A stretch of 64,000 nucleotides of DNA from Pleionea sediminis (GCF_007570825.1 NZ_SUNB01000001.1:248001-312000); one strand, 5' to 3'; shown: positions 10,601-20,491, numbered from the stretch's first letter. Made by a program: numbers and translations. The notes: generated by a model from the sequence alone, not told the origin.

Positions 10601-10820
10601 GTGACTGTTTTTCTCACTAAAATATTGCGCTTGGGCTTGAAAAAGTTACAATGGGCCATAACTAAGATATCAGTCAGATTCATAATAATATTCACGCTTT
10701 CTAGCTGAATTGCTATTATTATAGTAAGCGTAAAATCTAATGTTTTGGTCGAGGATCAAACCTTTTGATTTTCAAAGGAAAGTGTTTAACAAACGAAGAT
10801 AACGGCTACAACGATACTAA

Positions 10821-12290
10821 ATGAAGCCCTCCTTACAACTTAAAATTGGTCAAAGCCTGACCATGACCCCACAACTGCAACAAGCCATACGGCTTTTGCA
10901 GCTTTCTAGCTTAGATCTTCAGAATGAAATTCAAGAAGCGCTGGAATCAAATCCAATGCTTGAGGGCAATGAAGAATCCAACGAAGTCGACAATGACGCC
11001 TCGAAGAGCGATGATAAAGTAGCAACAGAATCCTCAGAAATAGATTCAGCAGAAGCCTTAAAAAATGAAAACATTGAAAAAGAGCTTGCTGTGGATACGC
11101 AATGGGAAGACTGGCAATACACACCATCCTCATCAATGTCTCGCGGCGGTGATGATAGAGATTTCGAATATCAAGGCGAAACATCCGAATCATTACGAGA
11201 CCATTTAATTTGGCAGTTGGATTTAACGCCAATTTCCGAGAGAGATAAAGCCATTGCTTTAATCTTAATTGATGAAATAGACGATGAAGGTTACATCCGC
11301 ACGCCATTAGAAGAAGTTCTCACACAGCTCAACTCTGATGAGCAAGATGAACTTGACGAAATTGTTGAACTAGAAGAAATTGAAGCCGTTTTAAGGTTGA
11401 TTCAATCTTTCGATCCTATCGGCGTCGCTGCGAGAAATTTAAAAGAGTGCTTACAACTTCAATTAAGACACTACTCAGACGAGGATCCTTTTTGGCTTGA
11501 GACAAAGCAACTAGTCGAAGAACATTTTGATGCGCTGGCAGCACGCAACTACAAACAAATTATGCGCCAAACTAAATGGCCAGAAGATTTCCTCAAAGAA
11601 GTCATGGGCTTTGTACAAAAACTTAATCCTCGGCCCGGCAGCAGTGTTTCAACAACGGGTTCGGAATATATCGTACCCGATGTTTTTGTCGCTAAAAAAA
11701 ATGGTCGGTGGACGGTTGAACTCAACCCTGATTGCGCACCGAAACTAAGAATAAATACCGACTATGCATCCCTTATAAAACGTGCCGATTCTAGTTCTGA
11801 TAACACCTATTTAAAAAATAACCTGCAAGAAGCCAAGTGGTTTATAAAGAGTCTACAGAGCCGTAATGAAACCCTGCTCAAAGTTGCCTCATGTATCGTT
11901 GAAAAGCAGCTCGATTTCTTCGAATACGGTGAAGAGGCAATGAAACCACTCGTATTGTCCAGCATTGCTGACGAAGTTGAAATGCACGAGTCAACCGTAT
12001 CCCGAGTGACCACTCAAAAATACATGCACACACCAAGAGGTATTTTTGAACTTAAATATTTCTTCTCGAGCCATGTGAGTACCTCAGCTGGCGGCGAATG
12101 TAGCTCAACGGCCATTAGAGCGTTAATTAAAAAGTTAATTGCCGCAGAAAACTCGGCAAAACCTCTAAGTGACAATAAAATTGCAAATTTATTAAAAGAT
12201 CAAGGTATCAACGTTGCTCGTAGAACCATCGCAAAATATCGTGAAGCAATGAATATTCCACCTTCAAATGAACGCAAATCCCTGATATAA
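10821..12290 (+). CDS. rpoN: RNA polymerase sigma-54 factor RpoN
   Basis: The alternative sigma factor for -24/-12 promoters, which need AAA+ activators and often serve nitrogen use, motility and stress. Region I is the Gln/Leu-rich N-terminus ([20 protein letters not shown]), region II is a long acidic linker (about 45-150), and region III holds the core-binding and DNA-binding parts. The RpoN box is near the C-terminus as [10 protein letters not shown]. Length 489 is normal. It lies between lptB and hpf as in E. coli. The start ATG lacks a strong ribosome site. Confidence 0.97.
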   Translation: MKPSLQLKIGQSLTMTPQLQQAIRLLQLSSLDLQNEIQEALESNPMLEGNEESNEVDNDASKSDDKVATESSEIDSAEALKNENIEKELAVDTQWEDWQYTPSSSMSRGGDDRDFEYQGETSESLRDHLIWQLDLTPISERDKAIALILIDEIDDEGYIRTPLEEVLTQLNSDEQDELDEIVELEEIEAVLRLIQSFDPIGVAARNLKECLQLQLRHYSDEDPFWLETKQLVEEHFDALAARNYKQIMRQTKWPEDFLKEVMGFVQKLNPRPGSSVSTTGSEYIVPDVFVAKKNGRWTVELNPDCAPKLRINTDYASLIKRADSSSDNTYLKNNLQEAKWFIKSLQSRNETLLKVASCIVEKQLDFFEYGEEAMKPLVLSSIADEVEMHESTVSRVTTQKYMHTPRGIFELKYFFSSHVSTSAGGECSSTAIRALIKKLIAAENSAKPLSDNKIANLLKDQGINVARRTIAKYREAMNIPPSNERKSLI

Positions 12291-12426
12291 GTCAAATGTA
12301 TGAAATATTTAATATCAGATAATAGATTTATCGAGTTATTTCAAAGAGCTTTATGCACTTTGAATAGCCAGCGAATGCTGAAGCAGTTCTTCAGTTTATC
12401 ATCTCCACAAAAGAAGGAAGTCGACT

Positions 12427-12714
12427 ATGCAAATTAATCTCACCGGTCACCACGTCGATATTACTGAATCATTACGCAATTATGTTCATGAGAAGTTCGA
12501 AAAGCTCGAGCGGCATTTCGACCACATTAATAACGTTCACGTTATACTTAGCGTAGAAAAACTGAGACAATCAGCAGAAGCAAAACTCAACGTCAATGGT
12601 GGTGAGATATTCGCCAACGCAGAAACCGAAGATATGTATTCAGCCATTGACTCTCTTATAGATAAGCTTGATAGACAAGTTATCAAGCACAAGGAAAAAA
12701 TGATTCGCCACTGA
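12427..12714 (+). CDS. hpf: ribosome hibernation promoting factor (short HPF)
   Basis: Binds the 30S subunit in the stationary phase and, in the short form, helps ribosomes pair into 100S dimers together with RMF. The fold signature is seen in MQINLTGHHVDITESLRNYV and VEKLRQSAEAKLNVNGGEIFANAET. At 95 residues it is the short form without the C-terminal dimerisation domain. AGAAGGAAG just upstream is a good ribosome site. It is followed after three bases by ptsN. Confidence 0.94.
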   Translation: MQINLTGHHVDITESLRNYVHEKFEKLERHFDHINNVHVILSVEKLRQSAEAKLNVNGGEIFANAETEDMYSAIDSLIDKLDRQVIKHKEKMIRH

Positions 12715-12717
12715 TTT

Positions 12718-13191
12718 ATGGGCTTTTTAAATTGTCTGAAACTGGAGCGCACCCGCGTAGGTGCGCAAGCTTCCAGTAAAAAACGCGCATTTGAAATGTT
12801 AAGTGAGCTAATTGCTCACTCTTGCGATCAAATGTCAGAACAAAATGTTCTTGATAGTCTGTTCACTCGAGAAAGATTAGGGTGTACGGGCATTGGTCGC
12901 GGCATTGCGATTCCTCATGGAAGATGCAATAGTTGCAATGGTCCCGTATGCGCCATTCTCATGCTTGACAGCGCAGTCGACTACGACTCTCCCGACGGGC
13001 AACCTGTCGATATTCTTTTTGCTGTCTTAGTTCCAGAAGACGCACACGATGAACACATCGAATGTTTGTCTAGCATTGCCAATTTATTACAGCAAGATGG
13101 GTTTTGCCGTCAGTTGCGTAACGCCTATAATGATCAAGCGCTGTATGATATAGTCAAAACAGGTTTCGAAAAACAAACACATAACCTCTAA
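12718..13191 (+). CDS. ptsN: PTS nitrogen regulatory protein EIIA(Ntr)
   Basis: Phosphoryl acceptor of the nitrogen PTS (PtsP, NPr, PtsN), which regulates potassium uptake, nitrogen and envelope responses rather than sugar import. The phosphorylation site is His67 in GRGIAIPHGRC. Length 157 is normal. There is no clear ribosome site before the ATG, three bases after the hpf stop, so it is probably translated by coupling. Confidence 0.95.
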   Translation: MGFLNCLKLERTRVGAQASSKKRAFEMLSELIAHSCDQMSEQNVLDSLFTRERLGCTGIGRGIAIPHGRCNSCNGPVCAILMLDSAVDYDSPDGQPVDILFAVLVPEDAHDEHIECLSSIANLLQQDGFCRQLRNAYNDQALYDIVKTGFEKQTHNL

Positions 13192-13207
13192 CTAACTGTT
13201 TACGCAT

Positions 13208-14056
13208 ATGAAACGAGTTATTCTAAGCGGACGCTCTGGCTCCGGTAAAACCGTTGCACTCCGCGCGCTTGAAGATCAAGGTTTTTATTGTGTCGACAAT
13301 ATTCCATTGTCACTCGTTCCTCAGTTGGTCGAAACTTTTGAAGTGAAGCATCAAGATTTGGCACTGGGTATCGATGCTCGTAGCTTTCCTGGCGATTTAC
13401 AAAAGTTTTCAAACATTCTCGAAAATATCAGCAATAGCGGCGAGCGTTTTCAGGTTTTTTACATCGATGCTGATGACGCTACGTTATTAAAACGATTTAG
13501 CGAAACTCGCCGGCGTCACCCATTGACCCAAAATGGCTATTCGCTTAAAGAAGCACTCGCAAAAGAACGTGAACTTCTAGAACCCATAGCTCTAGCCGCC
13601 GACCTATTAGTTGATACTACATCAATGACGCCCTATGCTTTGCGCGACTTTATTCGTGAGCGAGTCTTGTCGGAGCGGGAAGCCAAGATGGATATTTTGT
13701 TTGAATCCTTTGGGTTTAAAAATGGAATTCCAACGGAAGCTGACTATGTTTTTGATGTCCGATGTTTACCAAATCCATACTGGGATCCAGCTCTCAGAGA
13801 ATACAATGGAACACAGCAACCAATCATTGACTATTTGGATCAACAGCCTCTTGTCATGGAATTATTTTGGCAGTTAAAGGTATTTTTACATACTTGGTTG
13901 CCAAGGTTTGAGCAAGATAATCGCAGTTATATGACCGTCGCTATTGGCTGTACCGGAGGGCACCACCGAAGTGTTTATATGGCAGAAAAACTCGCGGCAT
14001 ATTTTCGTCAAGAACGGCCTTCAACCAAAATTTCGCATCGCGATCTCAAACACTAA
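13208..14056 (+). CDS. rapZ: RNase adapter protein RapZ
   Basis: In E. coli RapZ binds the small RNA GlmZ and guides RNase E to it, adjusting glucosamine-6-phosphate synthesis. The N-terminal P-loop GRSGSGKT is at residues 8-15, and the C-terminal RNA-binding domain keeps AIGCTGGHHRSVYMAEKLA. Length 282 is normal. It lies 16 bases after ptsN in the conserved ptsN-rapZ order. Confidence 0.96.
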   Translation: MKRVILSGRSGSGKTVALRALEDQGFYCVDNIPLSLVPQLVETFEVKHQDLALGIDARSFPGDLQKFSNILENISNSGERFQVFYIDADDATLLKRFSETRRRHPLTQNGYSLKEALAKERELLEPIALAADLLVDTTSMTPYALRDFIRERVLSEREAKMDILFESFGFKNGIPTEADYVFDVRCLPNPYWDPALREYNGTQQPIIDYLDQQPLVMELFWQLKVFLHTWLPRFEQDNRSYMTVAIGCTGGHHRSVYMAEKLAAYFRQERPSTKISHRDLKH

Positions 14057-14077
14057 TCACCCAATCGGAGGGACGAT

Positions 14078-14461
14078 ATGAGTCACATCAGTGTTCTAAT
14101 TTTGTCTCGTTCAATGGCAGGTGCCGAGTTACTCGATGTTGTTCGCAAACGCAATGATGGCATAGGCATAGACTGCCACACTCTGACATTCAATCCAGAA
14201 GCGTCTGAGAATATAATTTTTCCTCATATATCGGGGCGTATAAACAACATCGACAAGGGCTCAGGAGTCCTTGTATTAATCGATAGTGATGCCACTCACA
14301 AATCTTTGTTTGAACAACTGAGTCAACTGCCCAATGTCGTTTGCGTTACTGGCTTCAATGATGCCATGATCAATGCCTTAAAGTTTTGTCAAAACAAGTC
14401 GCTTGATGAGGCAAGTGATATTGTTATTGAAGCAGCCAAAGACTCTATTCGTTCGGTTTAA
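14078..14461 (+). CDS. degenerate PTS EIIA-Mannose-like protein without the active-site histidine
   Basis: The 127 residues follow the IIA-Man fold pattern: an opening strand ISVLIL, a helix MAGAELLDVV, a strand GVLVLIDSD and a VVCVTGFNDAMINAL segment. Members in this gene position usually open with VTHG or VTHN, whose His accepts phosphate from HPr. Here that position reads LSRS, with Arg11 in place of His. The second active-site motif, normally GATP or GGTP, reads DATHK (71-75). The protein therefore should not carry phosphate. A strong ribosome site, GGAGGGACGAT, precedes the ATG, so the gene is well translated and not obviously decaying. It sits between rapZ and the HPr gene, its usual place. 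Confidence 0.75.
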   Translation: MSHISVLILSRSMAGAELLDVVRKRNDGIGIDCHTLTFNPEASENIIFPHISGRINNIDKGSGVLVLIDSDATHKSLFEQLSQLPNVVCVTGFNDAMINALKFCQNKSLDEASDIVIEAAKDSIRSV

Positions 14462-14488
14462 ACGCACTCAGACAGTAGGCAGCAAAAG

Positions 14489-14758
14489 ATGATAAAGAAA
14501 AGCTGTACCATTGTGAATGCCAAAGGCATGCATGCCAGAGCCGCCGCAGAAGTGGTTAAACTAGTTGATCAATTTCAGTCTGATATAACCATTACTCACC
14601 AAGGTAAACAGGTCCCCGCCGATAGTCTTATTCATCTGCTCACTCTCGCAGCAAATTGCGGGAAAACCGTTGAAATTTGCGCCAATGGCCCTGATGAACA
14701 GCGGGCGATTGACGCCTTAGAAAAGCTAATTCGCGACGGATTCTATGAATCCACCTGA
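14489..14758 (+). CDS. ptsO: HPr-like phosphocarrier protein (NPr)
   Basis: A small phosphocarrier that passes phosphate from enzyme I(Ntr) to EIIA(Ntr). The active His15 is in the motif KGMHARAAAEVV, and the serine region ADSLIHLLTLAA matches the Ser46 helix of HPr. Length 89 is typical. It follows the EIIA-Man-like gene and precedes mgtE. The enzyme I gene, which closes this cluster in several relatives, is absent here. Confidence 0.93.
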   Translation: MIKKSCTIVNAKGMHARAAAEVVKLVDQFQSDITITHQGKQVPADSLIHLLTLAANCGKTVEICANGPDEQRAIDALEKLIRDGFYEST

Positions 14759-14770
14759 ATTCCCTTCGAC

Positions 14771-14793
14771 TATAATTCTAGAAACGCTATAAT
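14771..14793 (+). promoter_or_regulatory. two TATAAT -10-like boxes upstream of mgtE
   Basis: Two perfect TATAAT hexamers lie at 14771-14776 and 14788-14793, 62-80 bases before the mgtE ATG. No matching -35 is clear at 16-18 bases, so they may be weak or activator-dependent promoters. Confidence 0.35.
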
Positions 14794-14854
14794 CTCTGTG
14801 CGCTAAGCCATTGCAAAATATAGTTTTTTAATTTCCAACTAAAAAGAGTGATAC

Positions 14855-16219
14855 ATGGTCGAATCGGTCGAACAAGAGCAACCAGATAACCAAATCCAGC
14901 AGCTGAATGAAGCTCTAGATAGCGGAATGTTTGTTCATGTTCGCATGATGCTAAATGACATGCCACCTTCAGATGTCGCTCATTTACTTGAATCGTCACC
15001 TCCGCGAGCAAGAAATTTAATCTGGAAACTGGTCAACGTTGAGCTCGAAGGTGACATTCTCAATTACCTTAATGAAGAGATAAGAAGTAGCTTTGTCGAT
15101 CAAATGGCGCCTGAACATCTGGCTCAAGCGCTAGAGGGCTTAGAGGTTGACGACCTGGCTGATATTCTCGGCGAGTTACCCGAAAGCGTTTACCTCGAAG
15201 TTATGGCTTCGATGAGTGAGCAAGACCGACATCGAGTTGAAGCCGCTCTGATATTCCCAGAGGACTCTGCCGGCGGCTTAATGAATATCGACACCATCAC
15301 GGTGCGCGCTAAAGTTACCGTTGATGTTGTTTGTCGCTACCTCCGAATGAAAGGGTTACCCGACTCAACCGACAGCATTTATGTCGTCGACACTCATGAT
15401 CGACTGTTAGGCGCCGTGAGCTTGGCGTCACTCATTACTTCGAAACCTAGCGTTCTGGTTGAAGAAATTCTCGATGGCAATGTAGAAACCATATTAGCAA
15501 CATCCTCAGATACCGAAGTTGCGCAAATATTTGAACGCCGAGACATCATCTCTGCGCCAGTTGTCGATGAAGATGGAAAGCTTTTGGGCCGTATCACCAT
15601 TGATGACGTGGTCGATGTCATTCGTGAAGAAGCTGAACATTCGCTAATGAGCATGGCCGGTCTGGATGAAACCGATGACACATTTGCTCCCGTTTGGTCA
15701 TCAGCCAAACGCAGAGCGGTCTGGCTGGGTATCAATTTACTCACCGTATTACTCGCATCTCAAGTGATTGGTGTTTTTGAAGATACCATTAAACTGGTTA
15801 CAGCACTGGCAATATTGCAACCCATCGTTCCGAGTATGGGTGGTGTTGCAGGAACTCAAACATTAACCCTGGTTATTCGTGGCATGTCGCTAGGTCATAT
15901 CGTATCGGGGAACAGCCGCTGGCTTGTACTTAAAGAACTCGGCGTCAGTTTAATTAACGGATTCTTCTGGGCAATTGCAGTTGGCACATTAACTTTCTTC
16001 TGGTTTGATCGAGAACACTCGCTATTACTCGCAATTGCTATTTCCGGCGCCATGATCGTTAATTTAGTGATGGGAGTGTTTGCGGGCGCCACATTACCAA
16101 TGATTCTGAAAAAGTTTAATATGGATCCCGCTTTGTCAGGTGGCGTTATTCTCACCACCATTACTGACGTTGTCGGTTTTTTTACTTTATTAGGATTTGC
16201 GACTTTATTTTTTACCTAA
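14855..16219 (+). CDS. mgtE: magnesium transporter MgtE
   Basis: A Mg2+-gated inner-membrane channel for magnesium uptake. The cytoplasmic N-domain (about 20-130) shows the helical HEAT-like repeats with LEGLEVDDLADILGELP; two CBS domains follow (about 135-260), and then five membrane segments (about 290-454) with the conserved PIVPSMGGVAGTQ pore region. Length 454 is normal. Its position after the PTS-Ntr genes is common in gammaproteobacteria. Confidence 0.96.
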   Translation: MVESVEQEQPDNQIQQLNEALDSGMFVHVRMMLNDMPPSDVAHLLESSPPRARNLIWKLVNVELEGDILNYLNEEIRSSFVDQMAPEHLAQALEGLEVDDLADILGELPESVYLEVMASMSEQDRHRVEAALIFPEDSAGGLMNIDTITVRAKVTVDVVCRYLRMKGLPDSTDSIYVVDTHDRLLGAVSLASLITSKPSVLVEEILDGNVETILATSSDTEVAQIFERRDIISAPVVDEDGKLLGRITIDDVVDVIREEAEHSLMSMAGLDETDDTFAPVWSSAKRRAVWLGINLLTVLLASQVIGVFEDTIKLVTALAILQPIVPSMGGVAGTQTLTLVIRGMSLGHIVSGNSRWLVLKELGVSLINGFFWAIAVGTLTFFWFDREHSLLLAIAISGAMIVNLVMGVFAGATLPMILKKFNMDPALSGGVILTTITDVVGFFTLLGFATLFFT

Positions 16220-16258
16220 AAAGCTCACTAACTCTCTGCTTCAAGAAGGTGTACAAAG

Positions 16259-17626
16259 TTATTCATTACCAGCGATTGTCATACCATCAATAATCATTGA
16301 GCCGCAAACAACCGGTGATCGTAAATCTAAATCGTTACCCAATATCCGTACATTTTGAAACATTGATTTTAAATTTCCTGCAATTGTTATTTCATTTACT
16401 GGAAACTGTATCTTTCCATTTTCAACCCAAAATCCTGACGCTCCCCGAGAATAATCGCCGGTAACAATGTTAACTCCCTGCCCCATGACATCAGTTACCA
16501 GAAGTCCGGTACCAAGTTCTTTCAGCATCGCTTCGTAGTCTTTGTCACTGTGACTAATAAAAACATTGTGTAAACCACCTGCGTTGCCCGTAGTTTCCAA
16601 CCCTAACTTTCGCGCCGAATAACTACTCAAAACATATCCTTCTAGCTTGCCATCTTTTACAATATCTCGATCTTTGGTTGCGACACCCTCGCTATCAAAA
16701 TAAGTTGATGCTAAACCACCGACTATATGAGGTCGCTCATTAATGGTTATGAACTCTGGAAATACAGTCTGCCCGATAGAATCCACAAGAAAAGACGCGT
16801 TGCGATAAAGAGATCCACCCTGAATAGCACTGAAAAAGTGACTAAATAAACCTCGTGCAACTTCAGGAGTCATCATGACCGGAGCTTTACAGGTTTTCAT
16901 TGGTCTTGCTCCAAGATGGCTAACAACACGCTCGGCTGCCCGACGTCCAACAGATTCCGGAGACTCTAGTTTTTCTAGCTCGCGACTCAAGGTATACCAA
17001 TGATTTCTTTGCATCCCTTTTGCATCTTCTGCAATTAACACATTACTCATGCTATAACGAGTACTCGTGTTACTACCTATAAAACCGTGTGAGTTCGCAT
17101 ACACTCGAGCAAAACGATGGGCCGACATTCCGACACCATCGGATTTCTTTACCCGCTTATCCGCTGACAACCCGCTTTCCTCACATTTCAAACACAACTC
17201 AATCATTCGCTCCATCGGTAAGTCACTGGGATGATCAAGCTTTAAGTCCTGAATATTTTGCGCCATCAGCGATTTATCGGCCAAGCCAGAAAAAGGGTCT
17301 GGAGAAGTATATCGGGCAATATTACAGGCTTTTTCCACCGCTTCATTTATCGCGGCTTCACTCGTATCTGTTGTTGATGCCGTCCCTTTTTGATGACCAA
17401 TAAACACACTAATACCAAAACTACTGTCTTGATTAAATTCAACGGTTTCTACGTCTCCATCTCTAACTTGTATTCCGATCCCAGTATCTTGGCTAACACC
17501 CACCTGAGCGCTCGTTGCACCTTTATCTTCAGCTAAAGAAAGAATTCTTTCACAAGTCGATCGCATAGTTTCAACCTTTTCACTCAGGTTGATTGACTTT
17601 AGAGATGTTGAAGGTTGATTTGTCAC
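16259..17626 (-). CDS. pmbA: metalloprotease subunit PmbA (TldE)
   Basis: Partner of TldD. The TldD/TldE heterodimer is a cytoplasmic peptidase that trims unstructured peptides such as the CcdA antitoxin and microcin B17. The 455-residue sequence is full length and shows the TldE hallmarks GDVETVEFNQDSSFGISVF near the N-terminus and GDYSRGASGFWVENG with PVNEITIAGNL near the C-terminus; TldE itself lacks the zinc motif, which is in TldD at 27626-29065. It converges on mgtE. Confidence 0.95.
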   Translation of the reverse strand: MTNQPSTSLKSINLSEKVETMRSTCERILSLAEDKGATSAQVGVSQDTGIGIQVRDGDVETVEFNQDSSFGISVFIGHQKGTASTTDTSEAAINEAVEKACNIARYTSPDPFSGLADKSLMAQNIQDLKLDHPSDLPMERMIELCLKCEESGLSADKRVKKSDGVGMSAHRFARVYANSHGFIGSNTSTRYSMSNVLIAEDAKGMQRNHWYTLSRELEKLESPESVGRRAAERVVSHLGARPMKTCKAPVMMTPEVARGLFSHFFSAIQGGSLYRNASFLVDSIGQTVFPEFITINERPHIVGGLASTYFDSEGVATKDRDIVKDGKLEGYVLSSYSARKLGLETTGNAGGLHNVFISHSDKDYEAMLKELGTGLLVTDVMGQGVNIVTGDYSRGASGFWVENGKIQFPVNEITIAGNLKSMFQNVRILGNDLDLRSPVVCGSMIIDGMTIAGNE

Positions 17627-17766
17627 GCAAACTCCCTAAAAAAGATGAAAATTTTAAATTCTGTAACTAAACTCATAGTCACTTTTGCCAATAATATCAC
17701 GCTCTTTGCAGAGTCACTAACTTGGTTATATATTTTCATTTGATAACATTAAAATAAGCATCTCAT

Positions 17767-19896
17767 ATGCAATTAAAAAAAGTTTCTGTCATTTTGCTCA
17801 TAGCTTTGACTCATACGAGCCATACATTGAGCTTTGAAGACAGTCTTGAACTCGAAGATGGAGTGTTTGATCAAAGCTTACCAATTGTTTTGTCCGCAAC
17901 CCGTCTCAAACAGCCAAAAAGTGAAACTCCCGCTGCAGTAACGGTTATCGATCATGAAACTATTTCACAAATGGGTTTTCGAACTCTTGCAGAGATATTT
18001 CGCTTAGTTCCTGGAATGTATGTCGGCTATGAAAGGGGGCACCAACCAGAAATTGGCTATCACACTCTTGCAGGTGAAAATAGTCGGCATCTGCAAGTAT
18101 TAATTGATGGGCGTTCCATTTATCAACCAGCACTCGCCCGCATACTATGGAAAGACATACCCATTGATTTGCAAAAAATTTCTCGAATAGAAATTATAAG
18201 AGGTCCTAATACTGCACTATACGGTGCTAATAGCTATTTAGCAGTCATCAACATCATTACCTTTCATCCCGAAGATCGGCTCGGAGGTCTAGCATCGATA
18301 ACCCATGGCAACCATGGAATTAACGACGGACAAGTTAACTACACCCAAAATAGTGGCAATTTTTCTTTCGATGTTACTGCCGGATATCATTCTGATGACG
18401 GTTTTGAAATTGATAGAAACGATGAAAAAAGATTCGACAAATACGATACTCAATTACTCAATGCCGATTTTAAATGGCAACAAAGTAATAATGATTATTT
18501 TCGATTTGAGTTTGGTATCGCCGAAAGCGAAAAACAAGTCGATGACCTTGACGACAGCGAAATCACAGATTTTCATCCGTTAGATTTAACCAATGGATTT
18601 GCTCAATTTTCATTTGCTAAGTCAACATCACTCAAAACAGAATTTAAAACACAGGCGTTTATTTCTCGCACTAACATTGAAGAAAACTGGATAAGCTGTT
18701 TACCTGCACTCTTTCTATCGACAGAACTTTACGATTTGTACGATCTCGATCCAGCATACACGGTAAGTGTCATTAGCAACTTGCCAGCGCCTCCGACTCC
18801 AACGGGTGATCCAGAAATCGACGCTCAAACTCAGCTTGTCATACAGCGCTTACTCAATGGAGGCGCAGAAACTGTTTGTGGCACAGCCAACCAGGACATG
18901 AAAGAGCATCGGTTTGACTTTGAAACTCAAATGACAACTCAGTTAGAAAGTTCGAGAATTGTTGCCGGTCTTAGTTATCGAAATGATAAAGCAAAATCAG
19001 AGAGCTATTTTTCCGGCACGACGTCTAAAGATATTTGGCGACTATTTTCCAACTGGGAGTTAAGCCCGGCAGAATCTTGGCGGATTAATCTTGGTGGAAT
19101 GTACGAAAAAGATAATTTAGTTGGCTCAACACTAACTCCACGCGCAGCAGTAAATTGGCTGTATGAAGCCAATCAAAGCTTACGAATCATCTATAGCAAA
19201 GCTAACCGAAGTCCAGATTTATTTGAATTTGATAACGACCGCAGTTACCTTCTTCGCAATTTGGTCGATACCACAGGAGCGCCAACTACAGTCAACAGCA
19301 CAGACTCTTTTGCTTTGTTTTATCAGCACTCACAAAGTACCAGCGATCTTGATTTTGAAGAAATACAAGCTTGGGAGCTGGGTTGGTACTTCAGAAACGC
19401 TTCACAAACCATTGAGTTTGATGTTCGACTATTTAAAGAAGAGCTCGAAAATCTTTTAGAAGGATCAACATCAATTGCACTCTTTTCCCTTGAGAATTCA
19501 GGAGAAGTAGATGTCACGGGAATCGAAGCACAATTTGAATGGACACCCAATGCTTCAACTAAATTCATGGGCACCTACTCAAATGTTGACCATACCAACC
19601 TGACAGACCTTTTTTATCGAAAAAGTGGTGCAGAACGAACATATTCGCTTCATTCCATCTTTGAATTTGAAAATAGCTTTACAGTTGCCGGCAGTTATTA
19701 CCGTTACAAAAACTGGTTCAGAACAGATTTTGAGCGATTTGATGCCTCAATAAACTATTCATTTAACTTAGGTGATTATAAACTCGATACTCGACTTTCT
19801 TATCAACATCGATTCGATGAAGATTATTTACTAGATCTTCGCAATAGATACACAAATCCTGATAAAATTTACGCAACAATATCGTTAAACTGGTAA
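17767..19896 (+). CDS. TonB-dependent outer-membrane receptor
   Basis: An outer-membrane active transporter of 709 residues. A signal peptide (about 1-22) is followed by a plug domain (about 50-165) with ETPAAVTVIDHETI, LQVLIDGRSIY and RIEIIRGPNTALYGANSYLA; the 22-strand barrel fills the rest and ends in an aromatic residue (SLNW), as needed for barrel assembly. The ligand cannot be read from sequence. No Fur box was seen upstream, so iron is not indicated. It stands between pmbA and darP, which are direct divergent neighbours in E. coli, and runs into darP with a 7-base gap. Confidence 0.9.
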   Translation: MQLKKVSVILLIALTHTSHTLSFEDSLELEDGVFDQSLPIVLSATRLKQPKSETPAAVTVIDHETISQMGFRTLAEIFRLVPGMYVGYERGHQPEIGYHTLAGENSRHLQVLIDGRSIYQPALARILWKDIPIDLQKISRIEIIRGPNTALYGANSYLAVINIITFHPEDRLGGLASITHGNHGINDGQVNYTQNSGNFSFDVTAGYHSDDGFEIDRNDEKRFDKYDTQLLNADFKWQQSNNDYFRFEFGIAESEKQVDDLDDSEITDFHPLDLTNGFAQFSFAKSTSLKTEFKTQAFISRTNIEENWISCLPALFLSTELYDLYDLDPAYTVSVISNLPAPPTPTGDPEIDAQTQLVIQRLLNGGAETVCGTANQDMKEHRFDFETQMTTQLESSRIVAGLSYRNDKAKSESYFSGTTSKDIWRLFSNWELSPAESWRINLGGMYEKDNLVGSTLTPRAAVNWLYEANQSLRIIYSKANRSPDLFEFDNDRSYLLRNLVDTTGAPTTVNSTDSFALFYQHSQSTSDLDFEEIQAWELGWYFRNASQTIEFDVRLFKEELENLLEGSTSIALFSLENSGEVDVTGIEAQFEWTPNASTKFMGTYSNVDHTNLTDLFYRKSGAERTYSLHSIFEFENSFTVAGSYYRYKNWFRTDFERFDASINYSFNLGDYKLDTRLSYQHRFDEDYLLDLRNRYTNPDKIYATISLNW

Positions 19897-19903
19897 GCAT
19901 TAC

Positions 19904-20419
19904 ATGAATTATCACCCTGAGGACATCGATCTGGACGATGAGCTCGATCCCACCGACGAAGACTTTCAAAGTAAAACCCAGATAAAGCAAGAGCTTAAAG
20001 AAATCACCGCTTTCGGTGTCGATTTATCCGAACTGAGCATCAAGAACCTAAAAAAATTGCCACTCACGGAAAGCATCATTGACGCCTATGGAGACTTAGA
20101 ACGAATTAAAGGCAATGAAGCAAGAAAACGTCACTTTAAGCGCATTGGAAAATTACTTCGAGAAGTCGAGTTAGAACCGATAAAACTCGCATTTGAGAGG
20201 TATAAACGTGGTTTACCACTAATGGAACCGAAAGAGTCTGAAGCAGAAAAGTGGTTCGATCGATTAATCAATAAAAATGAAAACGCAGAATTGTTTATTG
20301 AACAGTACCCACAATGCGATCGTCAACAATTACGACAACTTATTCGCAACACACTCAAATCCCCTAAAAAATCAAAACCAAAGTTATTGACTTATCTTGA
20401 CGCTGTTATCAACACTTAA
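19904..20419 (+). CDS. darP: ribosome biogenesis factor DarP (YjgA, DUF615)
   Basis: Associates with late 50S precursors and helps rRNA folding near the peptidyl-transferase centre. The acidic N-terminus (DLDDELDPTDEDF), then SKTQIKQELKEITAFGVDLS and the helical region with EARKRHFKRIGKLLR are family hallmarks. Length 171 is normal. It begins 7 bases after the TonB receptor with only a weak ribosome site, so it is likely co-transcribed with that gene. Confidence 0.93.
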   Translation: MNYHPEDIDLDDELDPTDEDFQSKTQIKQELKEITAFGVDLSELSIKNLKKLPLTESIIDAYGDLERIKGNEARKRHFKRIGKLLREVELEPIKLAFERYKRGLPLMEPKESEAEKWFDRLINKNENAELFIEQYPQCDRQQLRQLIRNTLKSPKKSKPKLLTYLDAVINT

Positions 20420-20429
20420 GCATAAGCAC

Positions 20430-20465
20430 AAAAAAGCCGTTCACTTAAACAGTGAACGGCTCTCA
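20430..20465. terminator. bidirectional terminator between darP and the second TonB receptor
   Basis: A perfect 11-bp stem AGCCGTTCACT/AGTGAACGGCT with a TAAAC loop (20435-20461) has an A-run on the left (20430-20434) and CTCATTT on the right. It serves the two convergent genes; the U-tract is strongest for the minus strand. Confidence 0.9.
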
Positions 20466-20491
20466 TTTACCTTCGTTCGCTTGGTCCTTAA

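Noticed and set aside
10906-11307. 133-codon minus-strand frame within rpoN
   Set aside because: Antisense to the acidic linker of RpoN; its Leu/Arg-rich composition is what the complement of Glu-rich code gives.
15394-15744. 116-codon minus-strand frame within mgtE
   Set aside because: Antisense to the CBS domains of MgtE, Ser/Thr-rich and without a ribosome site.
17627-17766. Possible Fur box before the 709-residue TonB receptor
   Set aside because: The AT-rich stretch TTTTCATTTGATAACATT does not keep the repeated GATAAT pattern needed for a Fur site.
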